From an uncultured Alphaproteobacteria bacterium (GTDB lineage Bacteria > Pseudomonadota > Alphaproteobacteria > Geminicoccales > Geminicoccaceae), in assembly GCA_937926445.1 (NCBI GenBank), contig CALBAK010000002.1, forward strand, positions 124,001-188,000: a stretch of 64,000 nt of DNA, written 5' to 3'. Positions 1 to 10,605 of the stretch are shown here, in pieces. The first letter of the stretch is position 1. Each line of letters starts with the position of its first letter. The translations under genes and the position numbers were made by a program. The notes below the pieces were generated by a model. The model worked only from the letters and a program-made list of their open reading frames with translations, did no database searches and was not told where the DNA came from.

Positions 1-909
1 GGCATGGATCTCGCAGCCGGCGGCCACCTCACCCACGGCGCCAAGGCGGCCCTTTCCGGCAAATGGTTCAAGGCCGTCCACTACGGGCTCGACGCGAACG
101 GCTGGATCGACCACGACGAGGTTCTGCGCCTCGCTCGCGAACACCGGCCGCGGCTGATCATCGCCGGGGCCTCGGCCTATTCGCGGATCATCGATTTCGC
201 CCGCTTCCGGGCGATCGCCGACGAGGTCGGCGCCTGGCTCATGGTCGACATGGCGCACATCGCCGGGCTCGTAGCCGCCGGCGTGCACCCCTCGCCCTTC
301 CCGCACGCCCACATCGTCACCTCGACCACCCACAAGACCCTGCGCGGGCCGCGCGGCGGCCTCATCCTGACCGACGACGAGGCCCTCGCGAAGCGGATCA
401 ACAGCGCCGTCTTCCCGGGTCTGCAGGGCGGTCCGCTCATGCACGTGATCGCCGCCAAAGCGGTCGCCTTCGGCGAGGCGCTCCGGCCGGAGTTCAAGCT
501 CTACGCGCAGAACGTGGTGGCGACCGCCAAGGCGCTCGCCGCGGTGATGGTCGAGCGCGGCGCCGCGATCGTCTCGGGCGGCACCGACAATCACCTCATG
601 CTGGTCGATCTCCGGCCCAAGAAGGTGACCGGCAAGGCGGCCCAGGAGGCCCTCGAGCGAGCGCACATCACCTGCAACAAGAACGGTGTGCCGAACGATC
701 CCGAGAAGCCGATCGTGACCTCGGGCATCCGGCTCGGCACGCCCGCCGGCTGCACGCGCGGCTTCGGCATCGCCGAGTTCCAGCGGATCGGCCATCTCGT
801 GGCCGACGTGCTCGATGCCCTCGCCGCCCGCCCGGAGGGCGATCCCGCGGTCGAGGCCCGGGTGCGGGAAGAGGTGGCGGCCCTCTGCGCCCGCTTCCCG
901 ATCTACTGA
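1..909 (+). CDS. glyA: Serine hydroxymethyltransferase, 3' part (5' end outside window)
   Basis: PLP enzyme that interconverts serine and glycine with tetrahydrofolate, feeding one-carbon units to purine, thymidylate and methionine synthesis in the cytoplasm. The reading frame is open from base 1, so the start and roughly the first 125 residues lie upstream; 302 residues are visible. The sequence opens in the conserved GMDLxxGGHLTHG segment. The PLP-binding lysine is in [14 protein letters not shown], about visible residue 112, and the C-terminal domain is complete, with motifs such as SGIRLGTPA. The stop overlaps by a few bases the 3' end of the convergent deacetylase gene. Nothing in the visible part looks damaged. 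Confidence 0.97.
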   Translation, partial: GMDLAAGGHLTHGAKAALSGKWFKAVHYGLDANGWIDHDEVLRLAREHRPRLIIAGASAYSRIIDFARFRAIADEVGAWLMVDMAHIAGLVAAGVHPSPFPHAHIVTSTTHKTLRGPRGGLILTDDEALAKRINSAVFPGLQGGPLMHVIAAKAVAFGEALRPEFKLYAQNVVATAKALAAVMVERGAAIVSGGTDNHLMLVDLRPKKVTGKAAQEALERAHITCNKNGVPNDPEKPIVTSGIRLGTPAGCTRGFGIAEFQRIGHLVADVLDALAARPEGDPAVEARVREEVAALCARFPIY

Positions 910-2297
910 TCGACCGACCCGTCGCGACTGGCCGGGCCGGCCTCGGTGGCGCCGGCTCGGGGTGCAGCTCTCGCCGCCGGGCAATCCGTCCCGCAAGCCG
1001 GCAGCCGCTCGCCGGCATCCGGCTCGCTCGTCGCCCGCAACAGGCAGCCGCCGCGGCCGGCCGCCTCGACCGCACAGCCGCGCAGTTCGATCACCGCGGT
1101 CGCCGGCACGAGCCGCAGGCCTCGTTCGACCGCACCCGGCAGCCAGTGGGCCAGCACCTGGAGCGTCGAGGGATAGGGGTGGCCGATCGCCACTGCCGAG
1201 CCGGTCCGCCGGGCGAGCCTCTCGGCCCGCTCGAGCTGGGCCAGAATCGCCGCCGGCGCCGGATCGTTGTCGAGAAAGACGTCCCGGACAGTGGTCGGTA
1301 CCCCGCCCGCGAGCGCCACCCGAGCGGCCACACTGGCGCCGGTCGTCAAGCTGTCGACGAAGGGCAGCCCCAACCGGCCGAGTTCACCCATCACCACGGC
1401 CATGGCGCGTGCATCGGCGGTGAGCCGGCTGCCCATGTGGTTGTTGACCCCCGCCGCCCCCGGCACCCGACCGAGCGCCCACGAGAGCCGTCGCCGGAGC
1501 TCTTCGGGAGCGAGCGAGGAGAGGAGCGCCATGGGGCCCGGATCCTCGCCGCCGAGCGGCTCCATCGCGAGGTGCAGGAAGACCTGGTGGCCGGCCGCCC
1601 TGGCCTCGCGGGCGAGCTCGGGCGTGCTCTCCCCGTAAGGCAGAAAGGCCAGGGTCAAAGGACCGGGCAGGCGAATGGTCCGCCGGGTCGCGGGCGCATT
1701 CGGACCGAGATCGTCGACGATCACGGCGAGCGCCGGCCGAGGCCCGGGCGGTGGGCGGACGACCGGCCCGGGAAAGGCGACCGGCAGCGGCCGGACGAGC
1801 TCGAGCGTCGGCACCGGCAGCGGCCGCCGGACCACGGGCGCCGGCTCGCCCGCCGGCCGCTCCCGCGCTGACGGCAGGAGCCCGGCGAGCCGCACCCGCT
1901 CTTCTCCCGTCCCCGGCGCGGGCTCGCCGGCCGGCACGGGCGCCCGCGCGCTCGGAGCCTCGCCGGCCTGGACGGACGACGCAGTGGCCGGCGTCGCCTC
2001 GGGGGTGACCCGCGGCTCGACCGGACGAGGGCTTCCCGCCGGCAAGGGTGCCGGCGCCGCGGCCGTACGCTCCGGCACGAGCGCCGTGAGCTCGACCGGT
2101 GCGGGAGCCGGGGGAGGCGCCCGCCGCTCGCGGCGCGGCTCGGGCTCGATCATCGAGAGCAGGAGGAGGAGCGCGAAGCCACCGAACAGGCCGAAGCGCA
2201 CGAGCCGACGGAGTCGCCGCCTCGAGCCGCGGCGCCGGCGCGGGCGGATCTCGAGACGCCTCGGCGACCGGCCGGCGACCGGCTCGATGGTGGGCAA
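903..2297 (-). CDS. Divergent polysaccharide deacetylase family protein (YibQ type)
   Basis: Predicted envelope protein of 464 residues. A basic N-terminus is followed by one membrane anchor ([14 protein letters not shown], about residues 30-45), then a Pro/Ala/Glu-rich linker of about 130 residues, then a divergent polysaccharide deacetylase domain. That domain begins at [10 protein letters not shown] and contains VNNHMGS and AIGHPYPST. Members are thought to act on envelope glycans, but the substrate is not established. No ATG lies near the anchor. I chose the TTG at 2297 because GGAGGAG lies just upstream at a good distance and it leaves room for the divergent trpG. The 3' end overlaps glyA by 7 bases. 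The linker is much more Pro/Ala-biased than the domain. Confidence 0.8.
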   Translation of the reverse strand: MPTIEPVAGRSPRRLEIRPRRRRGSRRRLRRLVRFGLFGGFALLLLLSMIEPEPRRERRAPPPAPAPVELTALVPERTAAAPAPLPAGSPRPVEPRVTPEATPATASSVQAGEAPSARAPVPAGEPAPGTGEERVRLAGLLPSARERPAGEPAPVVRRPLPVPTLELVRPLPVAFPGPVVRPPPGPRPALAVIVDDLGPNAPATRRTIRLPGPLTLAFLPYGESTPELAREARAAGHQVFLHLAMEPLGGEDPGPMALLSSLAPEELRRRLSWALGRVPGAAGVNNHMGSRLTADARAMAVVMGELGRLGLPFVDSLTTGASVAARVALAGGVPTTVRDVFLDNDPAPAAILAQLERAERLARRTGSAVAIGHPYPSTLQVLAHWLPGAVERGLRLVPATAVIELRGCAVEAAGRGGCLLRATSEPDAGERLPACGTDCPAARAAPRAGATEAGPASRDGSVDQ

Positions 2298-2390
2298 GCT
2301 CTCCTCCGGCCCGGGCGCACGACCTTGACGCGGCCACGGGCCTCGGGTTTCCTCCCGCGGCTCGAAGGCACCGCGCGCCGGGCGTCGCCC

Positions 2391-2975
2391 ATGCTGCTCT
2401 TGCTCGACAATTACGACAGCTTCACCTGGAATCTCTACCATTATCTGGGCGAGCAGGGGGCTCGAATCGAAGTCGTGCGCAACGACGCGATCACGGTGCA
2501 AGAGGCCCTCGCCCGGTCACCCGAGGGGATCGTGATCTCCCCCGGCCCCTGCGATCCCGACCGCGCCGGCATCTCGCTCCCGCTGATCCGGGCCGCCGCC
2601 GGCCGCTGCCCGATCCTCGGCGTCTGCCTCGGCCACCAGGCGATCGCCCGGGCCTTCGGTGCCCGCATCGTCCGCGCAGCCGTACCGATGCACGGCAAGA
2701 TCGGTCGGATCGAGCACGACGGTACCGGCGTGCTCGCGGGCCTGCCCTCGCCCTTCGAGGCGACCCGCTACCATTCGCTCTGCGCCGATCCCGCGACGAT
2801 CCCGGACGAGCTCCTGGTCAACGCCCGGAGCGAGGACGGGGTGATCATGGGCCTGCGCCATCGCAGCCTGCCTATCCACGGCGTCCAGTTCCACCCCGAG
2901 AGCATCGAGACCAGGGTCGGCAAACGGCTGCTGCGGAATTTCCTCGATCTCTGCCGCAAGGCGGTGCCGGCATGA
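2391..2975 (+). CDS. trpG: Anthranilate synthase glutamine amidotransferase component
   Basis: Releases ammonia from glutamine for anthranilate synthase (TrpE), the first step of tryptophan synthesis. TrpE is not in this window. The 194 residues make one class I glutamine amidotransferase domain. The N-terminal [14 protein letters not shown], the nucleophile Cys79 in GVCLGHQ and the His168/Glu170 pair in HPES are all present. The start is the ATG just before LLLLDNYDS; an upstream in-frame extension has no homology to the family. It is the first gene of a tightly packed run with trpD, trpC and moaC, and overlaps trpD by ATGA. Some homologues also serve para-aminobenzoate synthesis (PabA), but the trp neighbours favour TrpG. 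Confidence 0.95.
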   Translation: MLLLLDNYDSFTWNLYHYLGEQGARIEVVRNDAITVQEALARSPEGIVISPGPCDPDRAGISLPLIRAAAGRCPILGVCLGHQAIARAFGARIVRAAVPMHGKIGRIEHDGTGVLAGLPSPFEATRYHSLCADPATIPDELLVNARSEDGVIMGLRHRSLPIHGVQFHPESIETRVGKRLLRNFLDLCRKAVPA

Positions 2976-4003
2976 GCGCCGACCTCCAGCGCTTCAAGGA
3001 GATCCTGGCCGTCGTCGCGGACGGACGGCCGCTCGCCTTCGACCAGGCGCGCGAGGCCTTCGCCATCATGATGGCGGGCGACGCCACGCCCGCGCAGATG
3101 GCGGGCTTCCTCATGGCCCTTCGGGTGCGTGGCGAGACGGTCGAGGAGATCGCGGCCGGCGCCTCCGTCTTGCGCGAGCGCATGGTCCGCGTGCGCGCAC
3201 CCGCGGGGGCGATCGATACCTGCGGGACCGGCGGCGACGGGGCCGGCACCTACAACATTTCGACCGCCGCGGCGCTCGTCGTCGCCGCCTGCGGCGTGCC
3301 GGTCGCCAAACACGGCAATCGCGGCCTGTCCTCGCGCTCCGGCTCCTCCGACGTGCTGCAGGCGCTCGGTGTCGACATCGAGGCCCCGGTGCCGGTCATC
3401 GAGGAGGCGCTCGAGACCGCCGGCATCGGTTTCATGATGGCCCCGCGCCATCACGGCGCCATGCGCCACGTCGCCGGGCCGAGGCTCGAGCTGGGCACGC
3501 GCACGATCTTCAACCTCTTGGGCCCACTCGCCAATCCGGCGGGTGTGCGGCGCCAGCTCGTGGGCGTTTTCGCGCCCCACTGGGTCGAGCCCATGGCCCG
3601 CGTGCTCGGAAGGCTCGGTGCCGAGCGGGCCTGGGTCGTGCACGGCTCGGACGGGCTCGACGAGCTCACGACGACCGGCCCCTCGCTCGTCGCCGAATGG
3701 GACGGTGCGAGCGTGCGCACCTTCGAGGTCACTCCCGAGGCGGCCGGCCTGCCGCGCGCCCGGCCCGAGGACCTGAAGGGTGGCGATGCCGTCCACAATG
3801 CCGAGGCCATCCGGGCGGTGCTCGCGGGCGTTCGCGGCCCCTACCGCGACGCGGTGCTGTTGGGCGCCGCCGGCGCGCTCGTGGTCGCGGGCCGGGTCGA
3901 GGATCTCGCGAGCGGCGTGCGGCTCGCCGCCGCGGCGGTCGACGAGGGCCGGGCGGCTGCCACCCTCGAGCGCCTCGTGCGCGTCACCGCGCGGCGCGAA
4001 TGA
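2972..4003 (+). CDS. trpD: Anthranilate phosphoribosyltransferase
   Basis: Transfers phosphoribosyl from PRPP to anthranilate, the second step of tryptophan synthesis. It is 343 residues, normal for the family. The PRPP-binding loop [10 protein letters not shown], the [15 protein letters not shown] stretch and the [10 protein letters not shown] motif are all present. The start ATG overlaps the trpG stop (ATGA), and the stop overlaps the trpC start in the same way, so translation is probably coupled along the operon. No anomaly is seen. Confidence 0.97.
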   Translation: MSADLQRFKEILAVVADGRPLAFDQAREAFAIMMAGDATPAQMAGFLMALRVRGETVEEIAAGASVLRERMVRVRAPAGAIDTCGTGGDGAGTYNISTAAALVVAACGVPVAKHGNRGLSSRSGSSDVLQALGVDIEAPVPVIEEALETAGIGFMMAPRHHGAMRHVAGPRLELGTRTIFNLLGPLANPAGVRRQLVGVFAPHWVEPMARVLGRLGAERAWVVHGSDGLDELTTTGPSLVAEWDGASVRTFEVTPEAAGLPRARPEDLKGGDAVHNAEAIRAVLAGVRGPYRDAVLLGAAGALVVAGRVEDLASGVRLAAAAVDEGRAAATLERLVRVTARRE

Positions 4004-4809
4004 GAGCGCCCGTGGCCGACGTCCTCGAGCGGATCTGCGCGCGGACCCGGGCGGAGGTCGAGCGCCGGCGCGTCCTGCGCCCGCTCGGCGAGCTCGAGCG
4101 GGCGCTCCCGAACGCCCCGCCGCTTCGCGGGTTCGCGGCCGCCCTCGAGCGGACCGCGGCGTCGGGCCGCCTCGCGCTGATCGCCGAAATCAAGAAGGCC
4201 TCGCCCTCGCGCGGCCCGATCCGCGCCGATTTCGACCCGCCGAGCCTCGCCCGCGCCTATGCCCGGGCCGGCGCCACCTGCCTCTCGGTGCTCACCGACG
4301 GCCCCTGGTTCCAGGGCGAGGACGCGCATCTGCTCGCCGCCCGCGCGGCCGTCGGCCTGCCGGTGCTGCGCAAGGACTTCACCCTCGATCCCTACCAGGT
4401 TGTCGAGGGTCGGCTCTTGGGCGCCGACTGCATCCTCCTGATCCTGGCCGCCCTCGAGGATGCGACCGCGGCCGCCCTCGCCCGGCTCGCGGCCGGGCTC
4501 GGCATGGACGTGCTGGTCGAGGTCCACGACGGGGCGGAGCTCGAGCGCGCGCTCGGGCTCGGGGCCCGGCTGATCGGCATCAACAATCGCAACCTCAAGA
4601 CCCTCGAGATCGATCTTCGGACCACGCTCGAGCTCGCACCGAAGGTGCCTTCGGACCGGCTCCTCGTGGCCGAGAGCGGTCTCTCCTCGCATGCCGACCT
4701 GGTGTGTGCGCGCGCAGCCGGAGCGCGCGCCTTTCTGGTCGGCGAATCCTTGATGCGCGAGCCGGACGTCCTAGCCGCCACCCGCCGGCTCCTGGGAGAA
4801 TCGGTGTGA
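4000..4809 (+). CDS. trpC: Indole-3-glycerol phosphate synthase
   Basis: Ring closure of carboxyphenylamino-deoxyribulose phosphate to indole-3-glycerol phosphate, in the cytoplasm. A single TIM-barrel domain of 269 residues. Diagnostic segments are [14 protein letters not shown] near residue 60, [12 protein letters not shown] (catalytic Lys), GINNRNLKT and VAESGLSS near the C-terminus. It is not fused to TrpF. The start ATG overlaps the trpD stop and the GTG of moaC overlaps its own stop, so a molybdenum cofactor gene is coupled directly to the trp genes. This trpGDC-moaC-moeA order is, to my knowledge, common in alphaproteobacteria. Confidence 0.97.
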   Translation: MRAPVADVLERICARTRAEVERRRVLRPLGELERALPNAPPLRGFAAALERTAASGRLALIAEIKKASPSRGPIRADFDPPSLARAYARAGATCLSVLTDGPWFQGEDAHLLAARAAVGLPVLRKDFTLDPYQVVEGRLLGADCILLILAALEDATAAALARLAAGLGMDVLVEVHDGAELERALGLGARLIGINNRNLKTLEIDLRTTLELAPKVPSDRLLVAESGLSSHADLVCARAAGARAFLVGESLMREPDVLAATRRLLGESV

Positions 4810-5282
4810 GCGGGCTCACCCATTTCGATACGGCCGGCAACGCCGTCATGGTCGACGTCGCCGACAAGGCGGTGACCGCGCGGACCGCCACCGCCAAGGG
4901 CCGCGTGCTCGTGGCGGCGGAAACCCTGCGGCTGATCGCCGAGCGTGGCTTCAAGAAGGGCGACGTGCTCGCGGTCGCCCAGCTCGCCGGCATCATGGGC
5001 GCCAAACGCACCCCGGAATTGATCCCGCTCTGTCACCCCCTGCCGCTCGAGAAGGTCGAGGTGAAGCTCGAGCTCGTCCAGCACCCGCCCGCGGTCGAGA
5101 TCACCGCCACCTGCAGGATCACCGGCAAGACCGGCGTCGAGATGGAGGCCTTGACCGCGGTGGCGACCGCCGCCCTCACGGTCTACGACATGTGCAAGGC
5201 GGTCGACAAAACCATGCGGATCGTCGACATCCGCCTCGTCCACAAGGCCGGCGGCCGCTCCGGGGAGTTTCGGGCGGCGTGA
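4806..5282 (+). CDS. moaC: Cyclic pyranopterin monophosphate synthase
   Basis: Makes cyclic pyranopterin monophosphate from the MoaA product, an early step of molybdenum cofactor synthesis. It is 158 residues, the normal length. Conserved segments include [11 protein letters not shown] at the N-terminus, [17 protein letters not shown] with the family's conserved Lys and His residues, [11 protein letters not shown] and the YDMCKA helix. The GTG start forms a GTGA overlap with the trpC stop. Followed after 25 bases by moeA, which works later in the same pathway. Confidence 0.96.
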   Translation: MSGLTHFDTAGNAVMVDVADKAVTARTATAKGRVLVAAETLRLIAERGFKKGDVLAVAQLAGIMGAKRTPELIPLCHPLPLEKVEVKLELVQHPPAVEITATCRITGKTGVEMEALTAVATAALTVYDMCKAVDKTMRIVDIRLVHKAGGRSGEFRAA

Positions 5283-5307
5283 GTCCGGGCGGCGCCGGAG
5301 ACCGTTG

Positions 5308-6516
5308 ATGCTGCCTCTCGAGGAGGCTCGCGCCCGAGTACTGGCGGGCGCTCGCCCCGTGGGCATCGAGTGGCTGGCCCTCCCCGAAGCGCTCGATCGG
5401 GTGCTGGGCCGCGATGTGGTGGCTCGTCACGACCAGCCGCCCGTCGCCGTCTCGGCGATGGACGGCTATGCCGTGCGCGCCGCCGACACCGAGCCCACCG
5501 GCCGCTGGCTGCGCCTGGTCGGCGAATCGCGGGCGGGCGGCCCCGCGCCCCCGGCGCTCGCACCGGGCGAGGCCGTGCGGATCTTCACGGGCGCACCCTT
5601 GCCGGCCGGCGCCGATGCGATCGCCATCCAGGAGAACGCGGAGCTCGCTGACGGCCGCGTCCGCTTCTCGCGGGCGAGCGAACCGGGCGAGTTCGTTCGC
5701 CCCGCCGGCCTCGACTTCCATGTCGGCAGCGTCGGCCTCCCGGCCGGCCGGGTGCTCGACCCGCGGGCGATCGGGCTCGCTGCCGCCCTCGGGCACGCCT
5801 GGCTGCCGGTCCGCCGCAGGCCGCGAGTGGCGATCCTCGCCACCGGCGACGAGCTCCTCTGGCCCGGCGAACCCGTCGCACCGGGCCGGGTCGCGAGCTC
5901 GAACAGCGTGGCCCTCGCCGCCCTCGTCCGTAGGCTCGGCGGCGAGCCGATCGATCTCGGCATCGCCCCCGACACGCCCGACGGACTCGCCGGCGCCCTC
6001 GACCGGCTGGGTGCCGTCGATCTCCTCCTGACCTCGGGCGGTGCGTCGGTCGGCGATTACGACCTCGTCCGCCGGGTGCTCGGCGGTCGCGGCCTCGAGC
6101 TCGACTTCTGGACGGTCGCGATGCGGCCGGGCAAACCTTTGATCTTCGGTCGGCTCGAGGGCGTGCCTGTCCTGGGTGTGCCGGGCAACCCGGTCTCGGC
6201 TCTGGTCTGCGGCATCGTCTTCCTGCGCGCGATGCTCCTCGCCATGCTCGGCCTCGAGACCGCGCTGCCGGTCGAACACCGGCCTGTTCTGCGCGATCTC
6301 CCGGCCAACGACCAGCGCTTCGACCATCTGCGCGCCCGTCTCCTGCGTCGCGAGGACGGCCTCGCGGTCGAGCCCTTCGAGCGGCAGGACAGCTCGATGC
6401 TCGCCACCCTCGCCGCGGCCGATGCGCTGATCCTCCGCCCGCCGCACGCGCCGCCCGTGGCGGCCGGATCTCTCGTGCCCTGCGTCCTGCTCGAAGCCGC
6501 CCTGCGGCTTCCCTGA
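5308..6516 (+). CDS. moeA: Molybdopterin molybdenumtransferase MoeA
   Basis: Inserts molybdate into adenylylated molybdopterin, the last common step of molybdenum cofactor synthesis. It is 402 residues with the usual four-domain order. [12 protein letters not shown] lies near residue 50, the MoCF-like domain carries ATGDEL and [11 protein letters not shown], and MRPGKP and GNPVSALV follow before a C-terminal beta domain. The ATG is chosen because GGAG lies 7 bases upstream; a TTG immediately before it is in frame but worse placed. Probably cotranscribed with moaC. Confidence 0.95.
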   Translation: MLPLEEARARVLAGARPVGIEWLALPEALDRVLGRDVVARHDQPPVAVSAMDGYAVRAADTEPTGRWLRLVGESRAGGPAPPALAPGEAVRIFTGAPLPAGADAIAIQENAELADGRVRFSRASEPGEFVRPAGLDFHVGSVGLPAGRVLDPRAIGLAAALGHAWLPVRRRPRVAILATGDELLWPGEPVAPGRVASSNSVALAALVRRLGGEPIDLGIAPDTPDGLAGALDRLGAVDLLLTSGGASVGDYDLVRRVLGGRGLELDFWTVAMRPGKPLIFGRLEGVPVLGVPGNPVSALVCGIVFLRAMLLAMLGLETALPVEHRPVLRDLPANDQRFDHLRARLLRREDGLAVEPFERQDSSMLATLAAADALILRPPHAPPVAAGSLVPCVLLEAALRLP

Positions 6517-6553
6517 CACGATCCGCCGCCACCCCTGTCACCCCTTTGCCAGA

Positions 6554-6582
6554 TTGACGGGAGAGGGGAACGTCCTTAGAAC
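6554..6582 (+). promoter_or_regulatory. lexA promoter with alphaproteobacterial SOS box
   Basis: TTGACG at 6554-6559 and TAGAAC at 6577-6582 are separated by 17 bases and make a sigma70-type promoter. The direct repeat GAAC-N7-GAAC occupies 6568-6582 and so covers the -10 element. This is the known alphaproteobacterial LexA-binding motif (GTTC-N7-GTTC on the other strand). Its position fits autorepression of lexA, which starts 55 bases downstream. Confidence 0.85.
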
Positions 6583-6637
6583 ATTTTCGGTCCAGCGTAT
6601 CACCTTCCCTCTGCGAGCGGGCCGCCGGAGACCGGGC

Positions 6638-7372
6638 GTGCTGACCCAGCGCCAGTTCCAGCTCCTCAAGTTCATCCAACAGTTCATGCAGGAGCACGGT
6701 GTGCCGCCCTCCTTCGAGGAGATGCGCACGGCCCTCGGCTTGCGCTCCAAATCGGGCATCCACCGGCTGATCTCGGGCCTCGAAGAGCGCGGCTACATCC
6801 GCAGGCTCGCCTATCGGGCCCGTGCTCTCGAGGTGGTCAAGCCGCCGCTCGCCACCGGCCCGCGAAGCCGCACGACCGGCCGCGAGGTCCAGGCGATGCC
6901 GTCCCCCTCGCGGCTCCCCGCCGCCTCGAACGTGGTCCGCGCCGAGTTCGGCACGCCGCGCCGGCCGGGGCCGCTAGCCGGGGTGGCCGGCAACATCGAC
7001 CTGCCGGTCTACGGCCGGATCGCCGCCGGCACACCGATCGAGGCCCTCGCCGACTATGGCACGACCATGGACGTCCCGGCCGTGTTGGTCGGCGAGGGCG
7101 AGCACTACGTCCTCCAGGTCGTCGGCGACTCGATGATCGAGGCCGGCATCCAGGACGGCGATTGGGTCGTCATCCGGCGCGCCGAGACCGCCGAGAGCGG
7201 CGAGATCGTCGTCGCGCTGATCGACGACCGCGAGGTCACCTTGAAGCGGCTGCGCAAGCGCGGCGGCTCGATCGCCCTCGAGGCCGCCAACCCGGCCTAC
7301 GAGACCCGCATCTTCGGCCCCAACCAGGTCAAGGTCCAAGGCAAGCTCGTGGCCCTCCTGCGCCGCTACTGA
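6638..7372 (+). CDS. lexA: LexA repressor, SOS response regulator
   Basis: DNA-damage repressor that cleaves itself when stimulated by RecA filaments. It has 244 residues: a winged-helix domain at 1-70 ([21 protein letters not shown]), a long linker, and an S24 peptidase domain. The cleavage site is Ala130-Gly131 in GRIAAGTP, and the catalytic pair is Ser165 (VGDSM) and Lys203 (VTLKRL). It is longer than the E. coli protein because of the linker, as is usual in alphaproteobacteria. The GTG start is preceded by GGAG at 7 bases; an in-frame upstream ATG at 6554 would place the promoter inside the gene. The SOS box at 6568-6582 indicates autoregulation. Confidence 0.96.
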   Translation: MLTQRQFQLLKFIQQFMQEHGVPPSFEEMRTALGLRSKSGIHRLISGLEERGYIRRLAYRARALEVVKPPLATGPRSRTTGREVQAMPSPSRLPAASNVVRAEFGTPRRPGPLAGVAGNIDLPVYGRIAAGTPIEALADYGTTMDVPAVLVGEGEHYVLQVVGDSMIEAGIQDGDWVVIRRAETAESGEIVVALIDDREVTLKRLRKRGGSIALEAANPAYETRIFGPNQVKVQGKLVALLRRY

Positions 7373-7454
7373 GCCACGCCCGCCGCGCCCCGTCTCCGTT
7401 CCCCCCGAGCGCGCGCCGGGCGCCGATCCTCCGCGCCGGCACCCGTCGGCTCGC

Positions 7455-8258
7455 TCAGCTCCAGGCGTGCGGCAGCGGCGGGGCCACCGGTGCGATCACC
7501 TCCGGCACGTCGCTGAACACTGCCCGCACCCCGTGGTCGAACAAGCGCCGTGCCTCCTGCGGATCGTTCACCGTGTAGACCAGCACCGGCACCGCCTCGC
7601 GGCGGAGCTCGCGCAGCGTCGCCGCGTCGAGATGCGCGCGACCGAGATGCAGGGTGGTGCAGGCGAGCCGCTCCATCGCCACCCGCCAGTCGGGCCCCGC
7701 CCGCTCGCGCAACAGCCCGCGCGGCAGCTCGGGCACCGCTCGGCGGGCCGCATCGAGGGCCTCCTCGGCGAAGGAGGAGAGCAGCACGGGCGGGCCGTCG
7801 GCCGGCCAGGCCCGCGCCACGAGCCGGGCGACCTCCGCACCGGTCCGCCGCTCCTCGCCCGCATCGGCCTTGAGCTCGACGTTCACCGCGAGGCCGAGCC
7901 GAGCGAGGAGCTCGAGCGCCTGTTCGAGGGTCGGCACCCGCTCGCCGCGAAAGCGCGGGTCGAACCAGGCACCGGCATCCAGGAGCGCGATCCGTTCGCT
8001 GTCGCTCGCGAGCACCCGGCCGTGCCCGTCGGTGGTCCGATCGAGGGTCGAATCGTGGATCACCACCGGCACCCCGTCGCGGGCGAGGCGGGTGTCCAGC
8101 TCGACCATCGCGGCCCCGCGCTCGGCCGCCAACCGGAAGGCGGCGAGCGTGTTCTCCGGTGCCGCGGCCGAGGCCCCGCGATGGGCGATCACCCGCGGCA
8201 GACCCGGCAGCGGCAGCTTCCGTCCCGGCTCCCACGGCTCCCAACCCCGTCCCCGCAT
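7455..8258 (-). CDS. Glycerophosphodiester phosphodiesterase
   Basis: Hydrolyses glycerophosphodiesters to glycerol-3-phosphate and an alcohol. 267 residues form a single GDPD TIM-barrel. IAHRGASAAAPENTLAAF lies near residue 30, followed by VELDTRLARDGVPVVIHD with the metal ligands Glu and Asp and the second catalytic His, then ELKAD. There is no signal peptide, so it is probably cytoplasmic like UgpQ rather than periplasmic like GlpQ. The ATG has an almost perfect AAGGAGG 5-6 bases upstream. Divergent from the RecD2-type helicase gene, with only 13 bases between the chosen starts. Confidence 0.92.
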   Translation of the reverse strand: MRGRGWEPWEPGRKLPLPGLPRVIAHRGASAAAPENTLAAFRLAAERGAAMVELDTRLARDGVPVVIHDSTLDRTTDGHGRVLASDSERIALLDAGAWFDPRFRGERVPTLEQALELLARLGLAVNVELKADAGEERRTGAEVARLVARAWPADGPPVLLSSFAEEALDAARRAVPELPRGLLRERAGPDWRVAMERLACTTLHLGRAHLDAATLRELRREAVPVLVYTVNDPQEARRLFDHGVRAVFSDVPEVIAPVAPPLPHAWS

Positions 8259-8271
8259 CCGCCCCTCCTTC

Positions 8272-10605
8272 GTGAGCTCGCGCCCCTCCGCTACGATCGC
8301 TTCCGTTAGGCCCACCACCGGCGCCCGGCAAGCCGGCGCCACGAGCCGGAGCCGTCCCCTGCAGCTTCTGCCCCCCGCGCGGGAGCCCGCCAACTCGAGC
8401 GCGCCGATCGACGAGCCGGAGACCGTCGTCACCGGTGTGATCGGCCGGGTGATCTTCCACCGGCCGGAGACCGGCTACAGCGTGCTGCGGCTCGACCGCA
8501 CGGGCGAGGTCCCCCTCACCCTCGTGGCGATGCTGGTCGAGCCGCACGAAGGAGATTCGGTCCGTGTGCGTGGCCGCTTCCGGGACGACCCGGCCTGGGG
8601 TCGGCGGCTCGTGGCGAGCGCGGTCGAGATCCTGCCGCCCGCCTCGCCCGAAGCGCTCGCCGACTATCTGGCCTCGGGCATCGTCCCGGGCCTCGGTCCC
8701 AAGACTGCCGCCCGGCTCGTCGCGGCCTTCGGTACCGAGCTGCCCGAGGTCCTGGAGCGCAGCCCCGAGCGGCTGCGCGAGGTCCCCGGCCTCAAGCGCG
8801 GCATCGCCGAGCGGCTCGTCGAGGCGTGGCGCGCGCGCCGCGCCGGCCGCGACCTCCTGCTCTTCCTCCACGCCCACGGTGTAGGCCTCGCCCGCGCCCG
8901 AGCGGTGCTCCAGGCCTGGGGCGAGGACGCGCTCGAGCGCGTCCGGGCCGACCCCTACGCGCTCGCCCGGGAGGTCCCGGGTGTGGGCTTCCGCACCGCC
9001 GACGCGCTCGCGCTCCGCCTCGGCCTCGCCGAGACCGCTCCGGTCCGCCTCGTGGGCGCGCTCGAGGAAGCACTGCGGCGCGCGGCCGAGGAGGGCCACA
9101 CCACTCTCCCGCGCGGGGCCCTGCTCGCCGAGGCCCGCGAGCTCCTGGGCCGCACCGCCCCGGACCTCGAGGCGGCCCTCGACAGCGCCCTCGCCCGAGG
9201 CCTGCTGTTCACCGGGCCGCGGACAGAGGAAGGCTGGATCCAGCTGGCCGAGCTCGCCCGCGCGGAGGAAGCGATCGCCCGCGAGCTCGCCCGGCTCTCG
9301 GCCGTGCCGCTGGGGTGGCGCCTCGCCGATCCCGAGGCCACCCTCGCCCGCGCCGTCGCGAGCCTGGGCCTCGAGCCGGCCCCTGGACAGCGGGCGGCGC
9401 TCAGGGCCGCCCTCGAGAGCAAGCTCCTGATCGTCACGGGCGGCCCCGGCACCGGCAAGACCACGCTCGTGCGCGCGATCCTGGCGGCGCTCGAGGAGCC
9501 GGGGCTTGAGGTTGCGCTCGCGGCACCCACCGGCCGGGCCGCCCGGCGCCTTTCGGAGAGCACCGGCCGCGAGGCCAGGACCCTCCACCGCCTGCTCGAG
9601 GCCGAGCCGGGACGCGGCTTCCGGCGCGGCCGCGCCCGTCCCCTCGAATGCGATCTCTTGATCGTCGACGAGGTCTCGATGGTCGACACGCTCCTCATGC
9701 GCGCGACCCTGGAGGCGCTGCCCGACGGCGCCTCCCTCCTCCTCGTGGGCGACGCCGACCAGCTCCCCTCGGTCGGCCCCGGGAGGGTGCTCGCCGATCT
9801 GATCGACAGCGGTCGGGTGCGGGTCGTGCGCCTGGTCGAGATCTTCCGCCAGGCGGAGGCGAGCGGGATCGTCCGCAATGCCCATCGCATCAACCGCGGC
9901 GAACTGCCCGAGCTCGCCCGCGGCGAGGATCCCTCGGGCGACTTCTTCGGCATCAAAGCCGGCGACCCCGAGACCGCCGCGGCGCGGATCGTCGAGCTCG
10001 TGGCCGAGCGGATACCCGAGCGCTTCGGCCTCGACCCCTGGGCCGACATCCAGGTGCTCACCCCCGTCAACCGCGGCCCGGCCGGGGTGCGCGAGCTCAA
10101 CCGGCTGCTCCAGGCACGGCTCAACCCGACCCCGAGCGCGGCCGTCGAGCGGGCCGGCCAACGCCTCGCGGTCGGCGACAAGGTCATGCAGCTCGTCAAC
10201 GACTACGAGCGCGAGGTCTACAATGGCGACCTCGGCCGGATCACCGCGATCGACACCAAGGCACGCACCCTCGAGGCCGAGTTCGACGGCCGCCCCCTCG
10301 CCTACAGCTTCGACGAGCTCGACGCCCTTGCCCCGGCCTTCGCCGCCACGGTCCACAAGGCCCAGGGCTCCGAATACCCGGCGGTCGTCCTCGCCCTCTG
10401 TCGGGCCCACGGCCGCATGCTGAACCGGCGGCTCCTCTACACGGCGGTCACCCGCGCGCGCCGGCTCGTGGTCCTGGTGGCCGAGCCCGGGGCTCTCTCC
10501 CGGGCGGTCCGCGAGGGCGGTGGCGATGCGCGCCGGACCCTTCTCCGCGAGCGCTTGGCCGTGCTCCATGAGCGCCCGGCGACGGGCACGGGAGAGAGCC
10601 GATGA
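8272..10605 (+). CDS. recD2: RecD2-type ATP-dependent DNA helicase (SF1B)
   Basis: About 777 residues. An N-terminal OB-like region (GRVIFHRPETGYSVLRL) is followed by helix-hairpin-helix repeats (GLGPKTAARL, VPGVGFRTADAL) and the ATPase core. That core has Walker A GGPGTGKTT near residue 390, VDEVSMVD and GDADQLPSVGPG. The UvrD_C_2 motif ATVHKAQGSEYP and the VTRARRLVVLV end follow. This is RecD-like helicase without RecBC, with 5'-3' polarity in characterised members. The start is uncertain. GTG 8272 is in frame but has no good ribosome site; the next GTG (8437) would cut into the OB-like region. The stop overlaps the next gene by ATGA. Confidence 0.92.
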   Translation: MSSRPSATIASVRPTTGARQAGATSRSRPLQLLPPAREPANSSAPIDEPETVVTGVIGRVIFHRPETGYSVLRLDRTGEVPLTLVAMLVEPHEGDSVRVRGRFRDDPAWGRRLVASAVEILPPASPEALADYLASGIVPGLGPKTAARLVAAFGTELPEVLERSPERLREVPGLKRGIAERLVEAWRARRAGRDLLLFLHAHGVGLARARAVLQAWGEDALERVRADPYALAREVPGVGFRTADALALRLGLAETAPVRLVGALEEALRRAAEEGHTTLPRGALLAEARELLGRTAPDLEAALDSALARGLLFTGPRTEEGWIQLAELARAEEAIARELARLSAVPLGWRLADPEATLARAVASLGLEPAPGQRAALRAALESKLLIVTGGPGTGKTTLVRAILAALEEPGLEVALAAPTGRAARRLSESTGREARTLHRLLEAEPGRGFRRGRARPLECDLLIVDEVSMVDTLLMRATLEALPDGASLLLVGDADQLPSVGPGRVLADLIDSGRVRVVRLVEIFRQAEASGIVRNAHRINRGELPELARGEDPSGDFFGIKAGDPETAAARIVELVAERIPERFGLDPWADIQVLTPVNRGPAGVRELNRLLQARLNPTPSAAVERAGQRLAVGDKVMQLVNDYEREVYNGDLGRITAIDTKARTLEAEFDGRPLAYSFDELDALAPAFAATVHKAQGSEYPAVVLALCRAHGRMLNRRLLYTAVTRARRLVVLVAEPGALSRAVREGGGDARRTLLRERLAVLHERPATGTGESR

